A stretch of 64,000 nucleotides of DNA, taken from contig CM055316.2 in the NCBI GenBank assembly GCA_029255685.2, positions 76,444,861 to 76,508,860 on the forward strand, in the 5' to 3' direction. The notes beneath the pieces were generated by a model, which was given only the letters and a program-made list of their open reading frames with translations, was not told where the DNA came from and ran no database searches. Every line of letters begins with the position of its first letter. The first letter of the stretch is position 1. The translations under genes were made by a program, and so were the position numbers. Below are positions 45,812-59,055 of the stretch, one piece after another. Source of the DNA: Silene conica (Eukaryota; Streptophyta; Magnoliopsida; Caryophyllales; Caryophyllaceae).

Positions 45812-46377
45812 TCATAAAGTGTTTTTGAGACAATGTTTATAATAATTGTTTTATTTTTGTGACGATTTAAATTATATTGTATATCGTTATTGATATATTT
45901 GATTCGACGATTTGTATTATATGTAATTTACGGTTTATTGCTATTAAAATTTTAAGACGGTCTAAAAAGTAATTAATTTCCCAAACATTCACTCATATTT
46001 GTTCTTATCCCACAAATAACAAAAAAGAAAAAGAGAAAAAAAAGAGAAAAAACACACCAAATGGTGGTGCCGTATAAATTACAGGGCACCACAATGATAT
46101 TGTCGTGTAATTGACGCGACATCGCTATTTGATGTGTTTTTTTTCTCTCTTTTTTCTCTTTTTTTTGTGTTTGTGAGATAAGAACAAATTATGAGTGAAT
46201 GTTTTAGAAATTAATTACTTTTCAGACCGTCTTAATATTTTAATAACAATAAACCGTAAATTACATATAATACAAATCGCCGAACCAAATAAGTCAATAA
46301 TGATATACTGTATAATATAAACCGTTACAAAAATAATACAATTATTATAAAGATCGTCTCAAAAACACTTTACGATA
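45812..46377. repeat. Large palindrome (about 265-bp arms)
   Basis: The left arm from 45812 (ataaagtgtttttgagac) is complementary to the right arm ending at 46377 (gtctcaaaaacactttacg). Pairing continues through ttgtattatatgtaattta, ttaagacggtct, aagtaattaatttc and attcactcat to a centre near 46094. By eye the arms match at roughly 85-90%. The centre carries smaller complementary blocks around gtgccgtataaattacagggcacc. It is non-coding and probably a fold-back or MULE-type element. Confidence 0.85.
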
Positions 46378-47964
46378 ATGTTGATTCGCATCGAATTCGT
46401 TGTTAAATTACGAACCTATATAAGACTGTCTTAGCATAATAATAATTCAAAATGAACAACGTACCCGTTTTTTAGCTTTTAATTTGAATTAATATTAACT
46501 ATTAATATTATATTAACTCATTGATCTTGCGATAAAATAGCTATAAAATATTATAGATTCTACTATTTTGTATTATTTACATACATATAATTATATAAGT
46601 ACCAAATTTATAGTTCTGGGGCATTTTCTTACGAGGGTATATATTGGCTATTCTGAATGACACAATTAGCTAATTACTAATGAGTCGTTTTCAACGTAAC
46701 TATGTTCTACCAAGGGTGTTGGGTAAAAATATTTATATTAATTTAGTGTAAAATCATGTAGTAAAAGTATATATGCAATTCACCAAAAATGGTTAGTAAC
46801 GGGTTTTACACTCTGTTTTATTTTGCTGAAAAGAGTTGAACTGAACTGGTCGGAGTGAAGCTAAATTACCCCGAAAAAGAGTTAATTTGTCATGAGATGA
46901 GTTGAAGTAAACTGAACTGAACTAAATGAAGTTGAATTTAACTATACATAGCTTATTCCATTCTATGTCATTAATAATTATATGAACGTTTTTGTATTAG
47001 TTTAAGACATATGGAAAACATACATTATTCATTTTTTATGTGTACCTTTTAATTTTAATTATTTTAATCATGTGTATTTTGATTATTAAATCAAAATAGG
47101 GATGTGTCGATGTTAGTGAGGCATGTACCCTTTAATTTAATGTTAAAAGTATAATAAACGTTGAATTTAAATTTTATATACTTTTATTTGTATTTGTAAA
47201 ATATTGTACATTTATATTTAAAACATGTTTGGCCTAGATTGCTAAAAATGAGTTTTTATTTTCGCAGCTTAATTTTTTAAAAGTAGTTTTTAAAAATCAA
47301 AAACACCAAATTGTTACTTCTATTTCTATGAGGAAAAAGAAGATATTTGAGTTTTTGAGAAATTATTTTTAACTTTTAAATAAATGAAGTGTTTGGCCAA
47401 AAAGTGTTTTTAAGTCCAAAAACATTTTGAAAAGCTAGGCCAAACACACACTTAAATGAAATAATATTACAACTATAAAATTTTAAATGTCTATTTATAT
47501 ATATTTTTTAATATGCCCGTGCAATTTTGCACGGGTCCTAAACTAGTAATTTGTAAATAATTATGATGAGTTTTTGTTAATAAAAAATACAGTTTTATAG
47601 CGTAAAATTGGCTTATTTAAAATTTTGTATTATTTTGTATGAGAATATGAGAATGTCTTATATACGATAGGATCATATTATTTTTGTAATTTTTTAAATA
47701 TAACTATACCAATTTTTTTAATCGACTGTTATCATTATACTTCTGAACTTATACCATTCTTTTACTTAAATTTATATATATATTCAAGTTATGTGTAAAA
47801 CTTTACAAACCTCGATTCAATCCTTCAATCCAATTGTAGCACCTTATCTCCGATTCAAAGTAGGATTCGAATCCAAACATCCGATCACCAAAAATACCAA
47901 ATATTGAACCTACTACTATTAAAATATAAAATTCGTGCATCCCCCAAAATCATGGTTGAATAAT

Positions 47965-48905
47965 AATAAGGCCGATTTACATACTACTACCTATTAATCT
48001 ATTATAGTTAGAAATTTTCAAATTACTACCTAATAAGTCTATTTATGCAAAATACAACCTAAAATCCTACAACTAAATAGAAACTACTACCAACTAGACG
48101 GAAAAAGGAGAGTTTGCAACTAATAAGTCATCGGAACTTATGTTAAGACTATTTTACACTCACACTCTAACAATTACCCAATTTCACTCTCTTACATTAC
48201 TTTTAACCTAAACTATCACAGTAAATCAAAATTACAATCATTAATCGCCAAAATCCAACTCTTTTCATTATTTCATCATCCTGGATCATCTTTCCATCAT
48301 AGATTCATGTCGGCTACTCTATTTCTTAGTTGTTTATCTTGTTACTTTTGCTATTGTCCGAAATTTTAAACCCTAACTTTATAATCACCAGTATTATTGT
48401 TAAAATTTTGGGGGATTTTGTTGCTTGATGATTAATGGCCCAAATTTGTGTTCTTTATTGTGTTTGATGCATACATTGATGATTGATGTATGATTACCGT
48501 ACTAGTTGATGGAAAAAGACCAATTATTAAGGTATTTTGTGATGACTAAATGGAAAAAGATGAAAAATAAAGAGAAGAGGATGAAGAATTAATGGAAAAA
48601 GAGAGAAGAGATGGAGAAGCTTAATTTAATGGAGGAAAAATTTAGGTTGATTAAAGTTGATAATGGAGGGAGAGGGAAAACTTGATTACTAGGATTATTA
48701 TTATTAAGGGGTACTATGGGTATAAATCAATTGATAGTTTGCAAAAGAAAGGAACTCAGTAAATTTCGGGTGAGTTTGGTTGTTTAAGTTGTGTTTTCCG
48801 TCGAATAGGTAGTAAACTGAGAATTTTTACAACTTTGTAGATAGTAGTTTGCAGAATTAAACATAATAGGTAGTAAAATGAATAATAGTAGTATTTTGCC
48901 ATTTT
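47965..48905. repeat. Probable non-autonomous DNA element (about 0.94 kb)
   Basis: The left end (tactactacctattaatctattatag) is mirrored by the right end (aaacataataggtagtaaaatgaata), and further actacct / aggtagt motifs sit inside both ends. It has no coding potential. It is probably Mutator- or Harbinger-related, with no duplication fixed. Confidence 0.45.
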
Positions 48906-49106
48906 TCCTAATAATAATAATAATAAAATAGTTCAAATAAATAACCTTGAATAAAAAAAGAATATTTAGAAATGTTAATTTTTATTTCATTTACTTATAC
49001 TCCGTATCAAGTAATAAATTCTCATTTGTGATGTGAAATAGAGGACCAAGTGGGAAGGTAAGTGGGAGAAGAAAAAGAAGAGGATTACAAGCGGCATAAG
49101 TTTTAG

Positions 49107-49596
49107 TAGTAAGGAGTCGTTTGGTTGCACGTAGGAATTCGTATTGTAGAGGAAGTTGTAAAATACATGATTTTAAAATTCACGTGAATAGAAAATGTTG
49201 TTTGGTTGCTATGTAGGAATGCAATTCATGTAGGCATTCTCACTTACCTAGGGGGCCTAGGTAAGCCACTTCCTCCATTATGGAGGAATTGCAAATTCAT
49301 GGGAAGTACAAATTCACATGAATTGGGGTAACCAAACAGGTCAATTTAGCAATTCACGTGAATTTAAATTACCATGTTTTTTAGTGGGTAGCCAAACGAC
49401 CCCTAAGTCTTGCTTGCGACGGCTCACCATTTGTAATGGATATTTTGTGAGATAAAATGGATACAAAATGAGTTAGTGGAGAAAGAGGACCACATGAATA
49501 ATGTTGAAGAGAGAGAAAAAGTGAGTATTTTGTGAGAGAAAACGGTATCCGTCACAAGCTTACGACGGATAGTGCCGTTGCAAATAAGAATTTGTG
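49107..49596 (-). mobile_element. Mutator-like MITE split by a Tourist-like MITE
   Basis: Removing 49113-49403 plus one TAA leaves an element starting TAGTAAGTCTTGCTTGCGAC and ending GCAAATAAGAATTTGTG, the same family as 2710-2904. The 9-bp flanks are aagttttag and aagtttgtg (7 of 9 identical). Confidence 0.75.
49113..49403 (+). mobile_element. Tourist/Harbinger-like MITE nested in a Mutator-like MITE
   Basis: The ends GGAGTCGTTTGGTTGC and GTAGCCAAACGACCCC form inverted repeats. TAA duplications are at 49110-49112 and 49404-49406. It is a sister of 9991-10269. Confidence 0.8.
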
Positions 49597-49663
49597 AAGT
49601 TTGTGACCGTTATAAATGAGAAGGGGCTGATATCAATTATTTTATAATATTTAATCTATGTTA

Positions 49664-49924
49664 TACTCCCTCCATTTTTTTTATATCACCCCATTTCTTT
49701 ATACACGTTTGCCAATACTCATTTTGTTTCGATTATATCTTTAGCTACATACTACTAAAAAATATAAAATTTTGATATTCTTAATCCTCTTATCAAGACA
49801 AATTAAAAAAGATCTCACATGAATATATTTCCGTGAACGGATTGAGAGAAAATCGACGTTGAATACTCGACTGTGAATAGTGTCAAAAAGGGGAATGGGG
49901 TGATATAAAAAAATGGAGGGAGTA
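49664..49924. mobile_element. Stowaway-like MITE
   Basis: TA-flanked, ends tactccctccattttttt and aaaaatggagggagta. The interior matches 44308-44571 (cgtttgccaatac, tctcacatga). It lies about 350 bp upstream of the MATE gene start and could form part of its promoter. Confidence 0.8.
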
Positions 49925-50271
49925 CTTAAAATGAATACGATCAGCTTGTGACCTTTCTTATTCACTTCTCATTGATATTTTGTGAGAAAAATGATATCCG
50001 TCACAAACTACACCGTCATAAATGAGAATTCGTAAACTATCAAAGGGGTATAGTCGTATAGACTATAGACTTTAGTCTAAGGCCATAACGTGGACAACTA
50101 CCAATATGGTAACTTGGTAAGTAGGAGGATAGGAAAAATGAATGACACATAAACAAGCATGTGAGCAAGTCGACCATTCACCCACTCATTCATACACTCT
50201 ATTTATTCAACCAAACTCACAAAACCACGTACTTAACCAAAAAAAAAATTCAAAATAACATAAAAGAAGCC

Positions 50272-53200
50272 ATGGACACACCATTGCTAGAGAGTGTAGG
50301 TCCAACGGGTGTACAAGATTATGAACCCTTAACGGGTGTGAAAGACGCGGCTAGAGTGTTTTGGCTGGAGACGGTGAAACTATGGTCGTTAGCGGCACCA
50401 TTAGTGTTCTTAACATTATGTAGCTATGCTACTAATACCGTCACCACTATTTTTGTTGGACATCTTGGCGACCTTGAGCTTTCTGCTGTTTCCATTTCTC
50501 TCTCCGTTATTAGTACCTTCTCCTTTGGTTTCATGGTATGTATTATCACCTCTCATAACTTTACCCGCTTTAACTCGGTTGATTTACCTGGTTTTTTTAA
50601 TTGAAAAGGAAAAGGGTTATTTGATTACTCCTTGAAATCGTGGGACATTTTATAGAGAGTGTAAAACCATAATGGTGTTTGGTTGACATGATCATGAAAA
50701 GTAGAACTTTCTACATTAATCTACTTCCAAGTCACCCACCAAGGTACCCTTGGTTATTGCAGTAATTCTTGTGTGAGACCGTCTCATGCGTAAAACGGGT
50801 TCATTTATTTGTATTAAATAAAAAACTTATTATAAAAACAGATGGTCTCGTGGTGTGAGACCGTCTTATTGTAGAATTAGTGTGGTCATTGGAACTTCCA
50901 ACCTGAATTAACATCCTATATACAAACCAAACACATTTTTGGGAATTCATCCCATATGCAAACCAAACACTTTTTTGGGAATTCATTTCATATGCAAACC
51001 AAACACTTTTTGGGAATTCACATGAATTGAAAATTTAGGTGAACTCGAAGTTTCTGGTAACTTTAATTTTCTTATGTCAATCAAACAACACATAAAATTG
51101 AATCACAAATTCTTTTTTACGACAGTTGCACCTGCAACCGTTAAAAAAATGATCACATTTTGATAAGTTGCGACCATTTTTTGTTTAAAAAATGACAATA
51201 TTTATAAAAAGATGGTAATTTTTTACCACAAAATAGTTATATTTTGTAAAAAAGCACGGATGAGACCGTCGTAGAGGAAATACGGAAAGTGAATAAATTG
51301 GTTTTGGTCAAAATCTTGAAAGGTCCGTCACATGATCATAATACTAACTACATTTAATTTCGATCTAATTCATATTTTTGTCTTTCACATGTTAGCTAAG
51401 GTATCAGTTTCATAAATATTGATTAATTTAATAATTTAATGCCATAGTTGTCCTAATAATATTACAGTAATACTCCGTATTTTTCTGATCCTGTTGTTGA
51501 GTGTCATTGTTGGCATCATCTGTGAAATTAATTAGCTGTAATTATTGCGTGACACGGTGTCTCTAAGACGGTCTATTGTATAAAAATACGACGAACAATA
51601 AATGAATGATTTTTTTAAGAAAGACCTTCTCTTATTTTCGAATTTGTGTTAATTACCCACTCAGAGTCATTCTACTCTGTATAATTTTCTCAATTGTGAC
51701 TCAGTTGATGATATGCACGACACCAACATGGCAACATTCTTACCTTATTTTTGCCATTTGTAACAACTTTTCTTAAGATCGTGATTGAGCGCCACTCTGT
51801 GTACCGAGAACGCCAACTTATTTAGAGGAAATGAAAAATGATACTTATAAAATACGAGTATTATATTTCGTATTTGGGCCAAAATTTAGAGGGTAGATAA
51901 TTTTATATATATACTCAATTAAAGCTAAACCAAATTTATCAATGACATTTTCCCCCGATAATTTATTCAATGTTAAACTAATTTATACGGTAATTACAAC
52001 ATCCCATTAAATACAAATTTATGAAAAATACGCTCTCTCGTCTAATTCATGGGAATTTGCTAAAGTTGTTTGGTTGTCCATGTGACAATTCACCCCAATA
52101 GAAACTTCAACTCACTAAGGGCGAGTTCGTAAGCAATTTCCCCATTTATTCAGGAAGTTACTCCCCCATTTTTACAAAAAGAGGTCAACCAAATAACTCT
52201 CTTATTTGCATCTGAGTCGAATATTGAAAATCTAATAAAGTCTTAACAAAGTCTTAAGTCGAGTATTGAAAATCCAAGACTCAACTTAAGACTTTTTGTA
52301 GAGTTTTGACCCACCTTTTTATAATAACAAACAATAAATGTCTACCATGTTTTAGACTGTAATGAAAAAGTAGAGTATGATATAAGTCGAGGAATAACGT
52401 ATTTAGTCCGATGTGAGTTTGAATAATAAAGAAATAGTAAAAGTTAGTGGAAAACTGATGTGCTGTGGAAGAGTTTTAAGACTTTGAGGAGTTTGACGAA
52501 TAATCTTACCTAAATACCGTTAACACGGGAGTAATGGATGCTCTAAATAGTTAGACAAGGTGTTTGCAATGTACTCCCAGTACCATTAATAGAGTTCTCA
52601 TTTTCAGCTATTAGTATGTATTGGTGATGATTTATATGACCACATTAACATTAAATACTCTAATACGATATGATATCACCATAATCACGGTATAATACAA
52701 TAAGATACGATATAACCACGGTGTTAGACTCAAACAATTATGGTAATTGTAATTAGTAATTACGCTCAATTAATTATTTTAGTTTGGAAGATGATATATA
52801 CAACACTTAAATCATACTCCGTATATTAATGACATCAATATCCGCGTAAATCCATTTTGTTAGTATGATTTTTTTTGCATTTATGATTCACTTGTGTTTT
52901 TGGGTGAGTTTCAGTTCAATTGTCAGTTTGGGGGATGTATGCTGATATGTTATCATTGTATTTTGTATTATGTATTTATGTAACACGCAAGTATAAACAA
53001 CTACCCATGCTCTTGTGATTTTTCCTATTTTATTCCTAAAAATATTACTATATTTTTGACTTATTCTTCTGGATCTCCTTGCTGACTATCTCTACTGATG
53101 AGGTAAGTGTAGTTTTACTTCTATTCTTGCTTCTATGGTAATGGTCCCTAGATTGTTTAATGAATTTTGTTTCCGCCTCTGAAAGTTGACAATATCACTT

Positions 53201-56200
53201 AAATAATAAATATATAACGATGGGACCATTTCTTCGTTTCCGTTTGAGTTTTAGTTACATTTACGTCATTTGTTCAGTCCGATTCATTACGTTTGACCAA
53301 AATCCCGAATATGTGACTATGCGAGGAGAAATTCGGAAGAATGTAGTGAGTTAGACTAAACAAAGTAACAGTTTAATTCAAATTTTGGCATACCCTTGTT
53401 TCCGTAAAATAAGTATGCAATTTTGTCCAGTATGGATCATTTAGGGGTGTTAACGAGCTGAGCCGAGCCCGAGCTTGGCGTTGCTCGGCTTGTGCTCGAT
53501 TACCAAAATTGGAGCTCGAGCCGATCTTACACGAGCTTAAAAAAAAATGCGCTCGTTACAAAGCTTGCGAGCTTTAACACGAGCTCGAGCCTAACTCGAG
53601 CCAAATCGAGGTTCCAATATTATATGCTAAAAATATTTAGCAAATCAACAAAATATTTGATATATATTATACAAAGATATAATAATGATAAAATATTTTT
53701 ATAAAATATGAGCATATTTTTTATGAAATATGATTAATATCTTATGTAATCCCAAATGTTCGAGCCGCTCGCGAGCTTTTCGAGTCGAGCCAGCCTTTGC
53801 TCGGCTTGACTCGTTAAACTATCGAGTCGAGCTCACACGAGCCGAGCTTTGATCGAGCATTGACCGAGCCAATTTCGAGTTGCTCGCGAGCTGTCTCGTC
53901 TCATTAACAGCCCTAATTCAGACTAGTGAAGCCGTCTCCTTGTCCGGCTCATTCATAGGTAACACTGTATACATAAAACCCCTTTAGCGCTCACTGTAAT
54001 CGATTCACAGTTTGCAGAGTGATATAATGCGGCCTTCCGTAAACTAAGAAATGAAAGAACAAAATGGTTCTTGTTCCTGCAGTGACATTGTAACAAGTAC
54101 TTTCATAATTTGCTGCTCATATAGTTAGGGGTCGTTTGGTTCAAAATATTGGAATGGATTGGAATGGATTGTGATACCATAGAGGTATGGATTTAGAACC
54201 TCATACTTGCTCAAAAGTGTTTGGTTTGATCATGGAATGAATTGAGTATAGTAATAATGTGGAATGGATTTAGAAACTTTGATGTATACATGGGTATGGG
54301 ATTCCAAGGGATTGGAATGGAGTTAGAATCCATTGGATATCTAACTCCATTCCAAAACCCTCTAACCAAACACTAGAATGGATTGAATCCATTCCAATCC
54401 ATTACAAAAGCTTCAACCAAACACCCCCTTAGTCATTGGAGTTAGCTAGATGGATAAGTAAGAAAATTGACACGAGACACGAGTGGTTTATAAAACTCAG
54501 TAGAAAATATCAGTTTTTGGCTTTTTGTTTATGGTTCTTAATAAATAAGCATCCATTCATCCTAGTAATATTTGGTACATGTCTTTTAGGAAAGGGATGA
54601 AAGTAACATGAAGCGAAGTCTTAAATGTTGAACAAACAAGTTGGGTATACTCAATTTTAAGCGAACCTTCATTAAATCAATGATCAGTTAGTCCGTTGTA
54701 CTAACTTTGTTGCGTGAAGTATTATATGAGAAACTATTTTGTGAGACGGTCTCACATTATAAAACAGTTCGCTTGTATAAAAACCACTCTCTTATTGATA
54801 GCAATTTATGACTGAACTTTTATAGAAAGTCTGTCCCGGTCATTTATTTATCTACGTCTTAGCCCAAATACCCATGAACAAGGAGGGGGCCATGTGTGGT
54901 AGTGTGATCATTGTTATTGAGTGCCAAATTCACAATAGGTTAGGTTATGTGGACGATCAAATTACCTTTAAAAATATTTTTAGTATAGAAAGGTAAACAA
55001 ATGAATGAGACACCGTAAATAAAATAGGCAAAAATTGAACGAGACCGATGGAATAGATGTTTAAAGCAATAAACTTGAGCACGAGAATGGAATACTATTT
55101 ATTTTTGTTGTCCAATGTGGAAATAGATTATACGGAGTATATGTGTTGTGGGTAGGTTTATTATAGTTTTTACTTTTTGAGCATTGTAATGAAATTTTGA
55201 GTTTTGTTTTAAAAATCACGGGTTTTACTATAAAGTTTTTGAGTTCAATCCCTTAAACAACAAGCTCAAAAAATTACAATAAAACTCAAAAATATATTAT
55301 ATAAACATAGTTAAATTCAAGTTTTAACGGAAAAAATAATTAAAATATAAATTAAACTTTACTAAGTTCAGAAAAAATTCAAAAAATTACAATAAAACTC
55401 AAAAATATATTATATAAACATAGTTAAATTCAAGTTTTAACGGAAAAAATAATTAAAATATAACTTAAACTTTACTAAGTTCAGAAAAAATGCAAATATG
55501 CTCAAAAACACGCAAGTTTGAGGCAATAATTAAAGGGTATTGCATTGGATTTATGTCCCTTTTTTCCTTGTCCACTCTTATTGGCATGCGGGGTTCAAAA
55601 TTTTCACGAGCACAATTTAATGTTTGTTAATGTATTGTCACTTTCTCCAATTATCTCTTCAATAAGTTTTTAACTAATTCATGGCTCACTGGTTCTCTTT
55701 TATAAAGTTATTTTTGTTTCTTCCTTTGATTTTTATTAAAGTACACTGATAATTGAAGGAGTATGATAAAACTTAAAAGGATGTACTCTCTTCGATCTTT
55801 TCACTAATGACGTTTCTGATTCGCTTTTTGAGGGTAAAAGTTCGAAACTTTTAACATTAAATATTTAAAAATATATAACGAAATCGTACTCCGTATTATT
55901 AAGTATGTGAATCTTTGGAAAAACTATATTTTCAAACGGAGTAAATGCTAAAAGGTAGGGTTAAAGTATCGTTATGGATAGTTGGATACAGCAAAAGCGT
56001 TAAGCTTCAATATCATAGTGAAAATGAGGGAGTAGTTTAATGACTTGAGCTAGCACGATCAAGAACTCGATTTATTTTGTTGCAGGAAAACTTAGTATTG
56101 CATCCCCAAATTTGCTTAGCGAAAACGTAGTAGACAAAATCATACTGATGGACATTAAAAAAGTTGCAATTCGGAACTATTCCTACTTTTAAAATCAAAG

Positions 56201-59055
56201 ACAAACTTGGATGGATAGTTGAATGTGTATTAGCTTGGTAGTTCAAGTTGTAAATGTATTGAATTTAGTTGTTCGATGGCATGTTTCCGTTCCTACATTG
56301 TTACATGAATGAATTGGGTCATCCGGTAATAACCTCTATGTGCTTCAAAATGTCAGTAAGCCGACTCTGGTGGTACTAGCGATGATAAGAGTGATAACCA
56401 GCTATGCTACGAGTTTATTCTTGTAAAATTGTAATATGCTGATGAATGATGTTAAAATGTAGCTTGGCATGGGAAGTGCACTAGAAACGTTGTGTGGCCA
56501 AGCGTTTGGAGCAGGGCAAATTCATATGCTTGGAATATACATGCAAAGATCATGGATCATTTTAACCGTCAGCGCTTTGGTGCTCACACCTTTTTACATT
56601 TTTGCAACGCCGATCCTCAAACTTGTAGGCCAGGAGCATGACATAGCTGAAGCTGCAGGAAGTTTCAGCATCCTCATTCTTCCAAATTTGTTCTCCTTGG
56701 CCGTAAATTTCCCCACCCAAAAGTTTCTACAGTCACAAAGCAAGTTAGCCGTGCTAGCATGGATTGGGTTTTTAACTTTGATCGGCCATTGTTTCATGCT
56801 TTGGCTTTTCATAAATGTACTTGGTTGGGGACTTGTCGGAGCTGGAATGGCTTTTAACATCACGAGCTGGGTAACAGTTATCGCGCAAGTGATCTATGTA
56901 ATGGGTTGGTGTAAGGATGCTTGGACGGGTTTTTCAATGGCAGCTTTTAAAGACTTGGGTGCATTTGTTAGGCTTTCTATTGCCTCAGCTGTGATGCTTT
57001 GCCTGGAAGTTTGGTATGTAATGAGCCTTTCTCTTCTGGCCGGTGGACTTAAGGATGCTGTCGTTGCTGTTGGGTCCCTTGCTATCTGGTGAGTTGCCAA
57101 TGTAGTTAATTAGCAACATTTTTGTCTGTCTGTAGAGAAACTCGTCTATCATATCGTTTTTACAATAAAATTATGGGAATAACTATTAGGAATATTAATA
57201 ATAGTTGGGTCTCAACCATCACCTTAAGGTTTTGGTTGAGATGGTTCATCTATTATGGTATCAGAGCTAGTGTGACTGAAGGTCACGGGTTCGAATCCTG
57301 GCAACCTCAAACCCCTCAAACTCACGAAATGGAAACCCAGCACACGGTATGGGGGAGCCTGTGCAAACTAACCACTCTTCAAGCCCAATGGACATTTGAG
57401 TGAGGGAGGGCCTCAACCATCACCTAGGTTTTGCGGATGTAGTTAATGCAAGGTTGTATATTTTTGGGTTTTCTTTTGTTGTTTGACTGTGATTTCGTGC
57501 TTCTGTTTCAGCATGAATATAAATGGGATCGAGTTCATGGTATTCCTTGGTATCAATGGTGCAATAAGGTAATTGATCTCTTCCTCTCCCATGTCGACAT
57601 TTCTGCTGGGAAAAGATTAACTAAAACCTACTGACAATTTCTGAAATGATTTTTGGTTACTATTACGCAGTGTTCGAGTATCAAATGAGCTAGGAATGCA
57701 TCGTCCGAGGGCAGCCAAGTACAGTGTCTTCACAGCAGTTTTTCAGTCTCTTATTATCGGACTTGTATGCATGGTAGTAGTCCTCGTTACTAAGAACCAT
57801 TTTGCTATCATTTACACCGACAGTGAGGTACTAAAGCTAGCAGTTTCCAAACTTGCTTGGCTTCTTGGGGTGACCATGGTACTTAATAGTGTTCAGCCCG
57901 TCATATCAGGTATTGAACATGCCTTTTATTGTCTTCGTTGACTTCTTCCAATTAGGGTAACATTATTGGTCAGACCGGCCAAAGTCTTAAGATTCTGCCA
58001 TATCAGCTTTCCACAAACTTTTATTATTTCTTTATTGTTTAGATTCAGCTCAGACTCACTCAAAACTTTATACATTATCCGTCAGACTCGCCTCAGACTT
58101 TACTTTTTGTACATTACCTTTCTTTTTACAAAAAGAAATGACACATGTCAACCGCTCATTGGATAATTCTAATGAAAGTGGGGTCAAGACTCACCCAAAG
58201 TTTTAAGTTGAGTCTTGCATTTACAGGACTCAATTTAAGACTTTGTTAAGACTTTAGTAGATCATTGGTAGTTTTGAGCGAGTCTTGTCTCAAGACTTTT
58301 TAAAGTTTGTTTCAAGACTACCAATAATCTTACCCTTAGTATCTCTCATCACACTTGTTCCTGATTGGATATATTCGAATCTGACCGTTTTTGCTCTTCC
58401 GGTATTGTTTTTAGACTTTTTGGCCTAAACAAACTTCTGATCTTAAAAATAATCAAGTTAATGTTGCTTGTAAATTTTGTAGGCGTTGCTATCGGAGGGG
58501 GATGGCAAGCTCTCGTAGCATATATAAACTTGGGTTGCTATTATGCATTCGGGATTCCTGTTGGATACCTACTCGGCTATGTAGCGAATCTGGGAGTACA
58601 GGTCATTAGTTTCCCTTTCTATTGTCGATGATTGTAGTCTTGCAGATAGTTTTATTTTTCTTTGTTCGTCTCTGAAATATAAGCGCCTGTGAATGTGCAG
58701 GGTATCTGGGGAGGTATGATTATCGGAACCTTCTTGCAGACACTGATCCTACTGGTTATTCTTTACCGAACTAACTGGAACACAGAGGTGAGTTATTAGC
58801 TCGCTACAATTTACCTATGCAGAACATTAAGTAACTATTCCAACTCCAAAATATTAGCGAAAGTTGAACGTTAAGGTCAAATGGACACTATACTCTTGAT
58901 CAAAGGCCGTGTTCATGGCTTCTTTACACTGAAAAAAAGTCGAGTGGAATTTTTTATGTGAACATTAACTGCAGGTTGAAGAAACAAGCAGTAGAATGGA
59001 GAAGTGGGGTGGTCAGGAAATCAAGCCTGTTAAGGATGGTGACAGTAGCTTGTAA
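50272..59055 (+). CDS. MATE-family efflux transporter, DTX33/34/35 type (7 exons, 490 aa)
   Basis: Exons: 50272-50535, 56463-57088, 57512-57568, 57671-57909, 58483-58601, 58701-58787, 58975-59055. All are GT-AG, phases agree, and the total is 491 codons. The start MDTPLLESVGPTG is the usual short cytosolic tail. Residues about 35-460 form the twelve hydrophobic spans expected of MATE carriers. Family signatures include GHLGDLELSAVSI, MGSALETLCGQAFGAGQ, RVSNELG, KYSVFTAVFQS and VAIGGGWQALVAYINLGCYY; the tail is MEKWGGQEIKP. Plant relatives (FFT/DTX35) are proton-coupled exporters in the vacuolar membrane, reported for flavonoids and chloride. The substrate here is unknown. Intron 1 is 5.9 kb and full of repeats, far longer than the others. 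Confidence 0.95.
53453..53914. mobile_element. hAT-like MITE in MATE intron 1
   Basis: Ends AGGGGTGTTAACGAGCTGAG and, reversed, AGGGCTGTTAATGAGACGAG. The subterminal zones are rich in cgagctcgag-like motifs, typical of a widespread plant element. No clean 8-bp duplication was found. Confidence 0.55.
54128..54428. mobile_element. Tourist/Harbinger-like MITE in MATE intron 1
   Basis: TTA duplications at 54125-54127 and 54429-54431. Ends GGGGTCGTTTGGTTC and, reversed, GGGGGTGTTTGGTTG. The arms contain repeated ggaatggatt motifs, so the whole can fold. Confidence 0.75.
55265..55490. repeat. Tandem duplication of 2 x 113 bp in MATE intron 1
   Basis: aaattacaataaaactcaaa recurs exactly 113 bp later (55271 and 55384), and the copies are nearly identical (aaattaaac/aacttaaac). 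It is AT-rich and non-coding. Confidence 0.8.
57200..57440 (+). mobile_element. tRNA-related SINE/TRIM-like element in MATE intron 2
   Basis: Contains tggtatcagagct, then a polymerase III B-box-like GGTTCGAATCC (57289-57299), between two copies of ctcaaccatcacct (near 57212 and 57412). This fits either a tRNA-derived SINE or a small terminal-repeat element with a tRNA-Met primer site. The boundaries are uncertain. Confidence 0.45.

Larger units (their letters stand above)
44618..47546 (+). mobile_element. Probable non-autonomous Helitron (2929 bp)
   Basis: The 5' end is TC (TCTATATATAATAATA) preceded by host A. The 3' end is a stable hairpin, GCCCGTGCAATTTTGCACGGG (47515-47535), 7 bp before CTAG (47543-47546), followed by host T. 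That A|TC...CTRR|T layout with a terminal hairpin is diagnostic for Helitrons. No Rep/helicase coding is present. The interior carries two Stowaway elements and a long palindrome. Confidence 0.55.
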
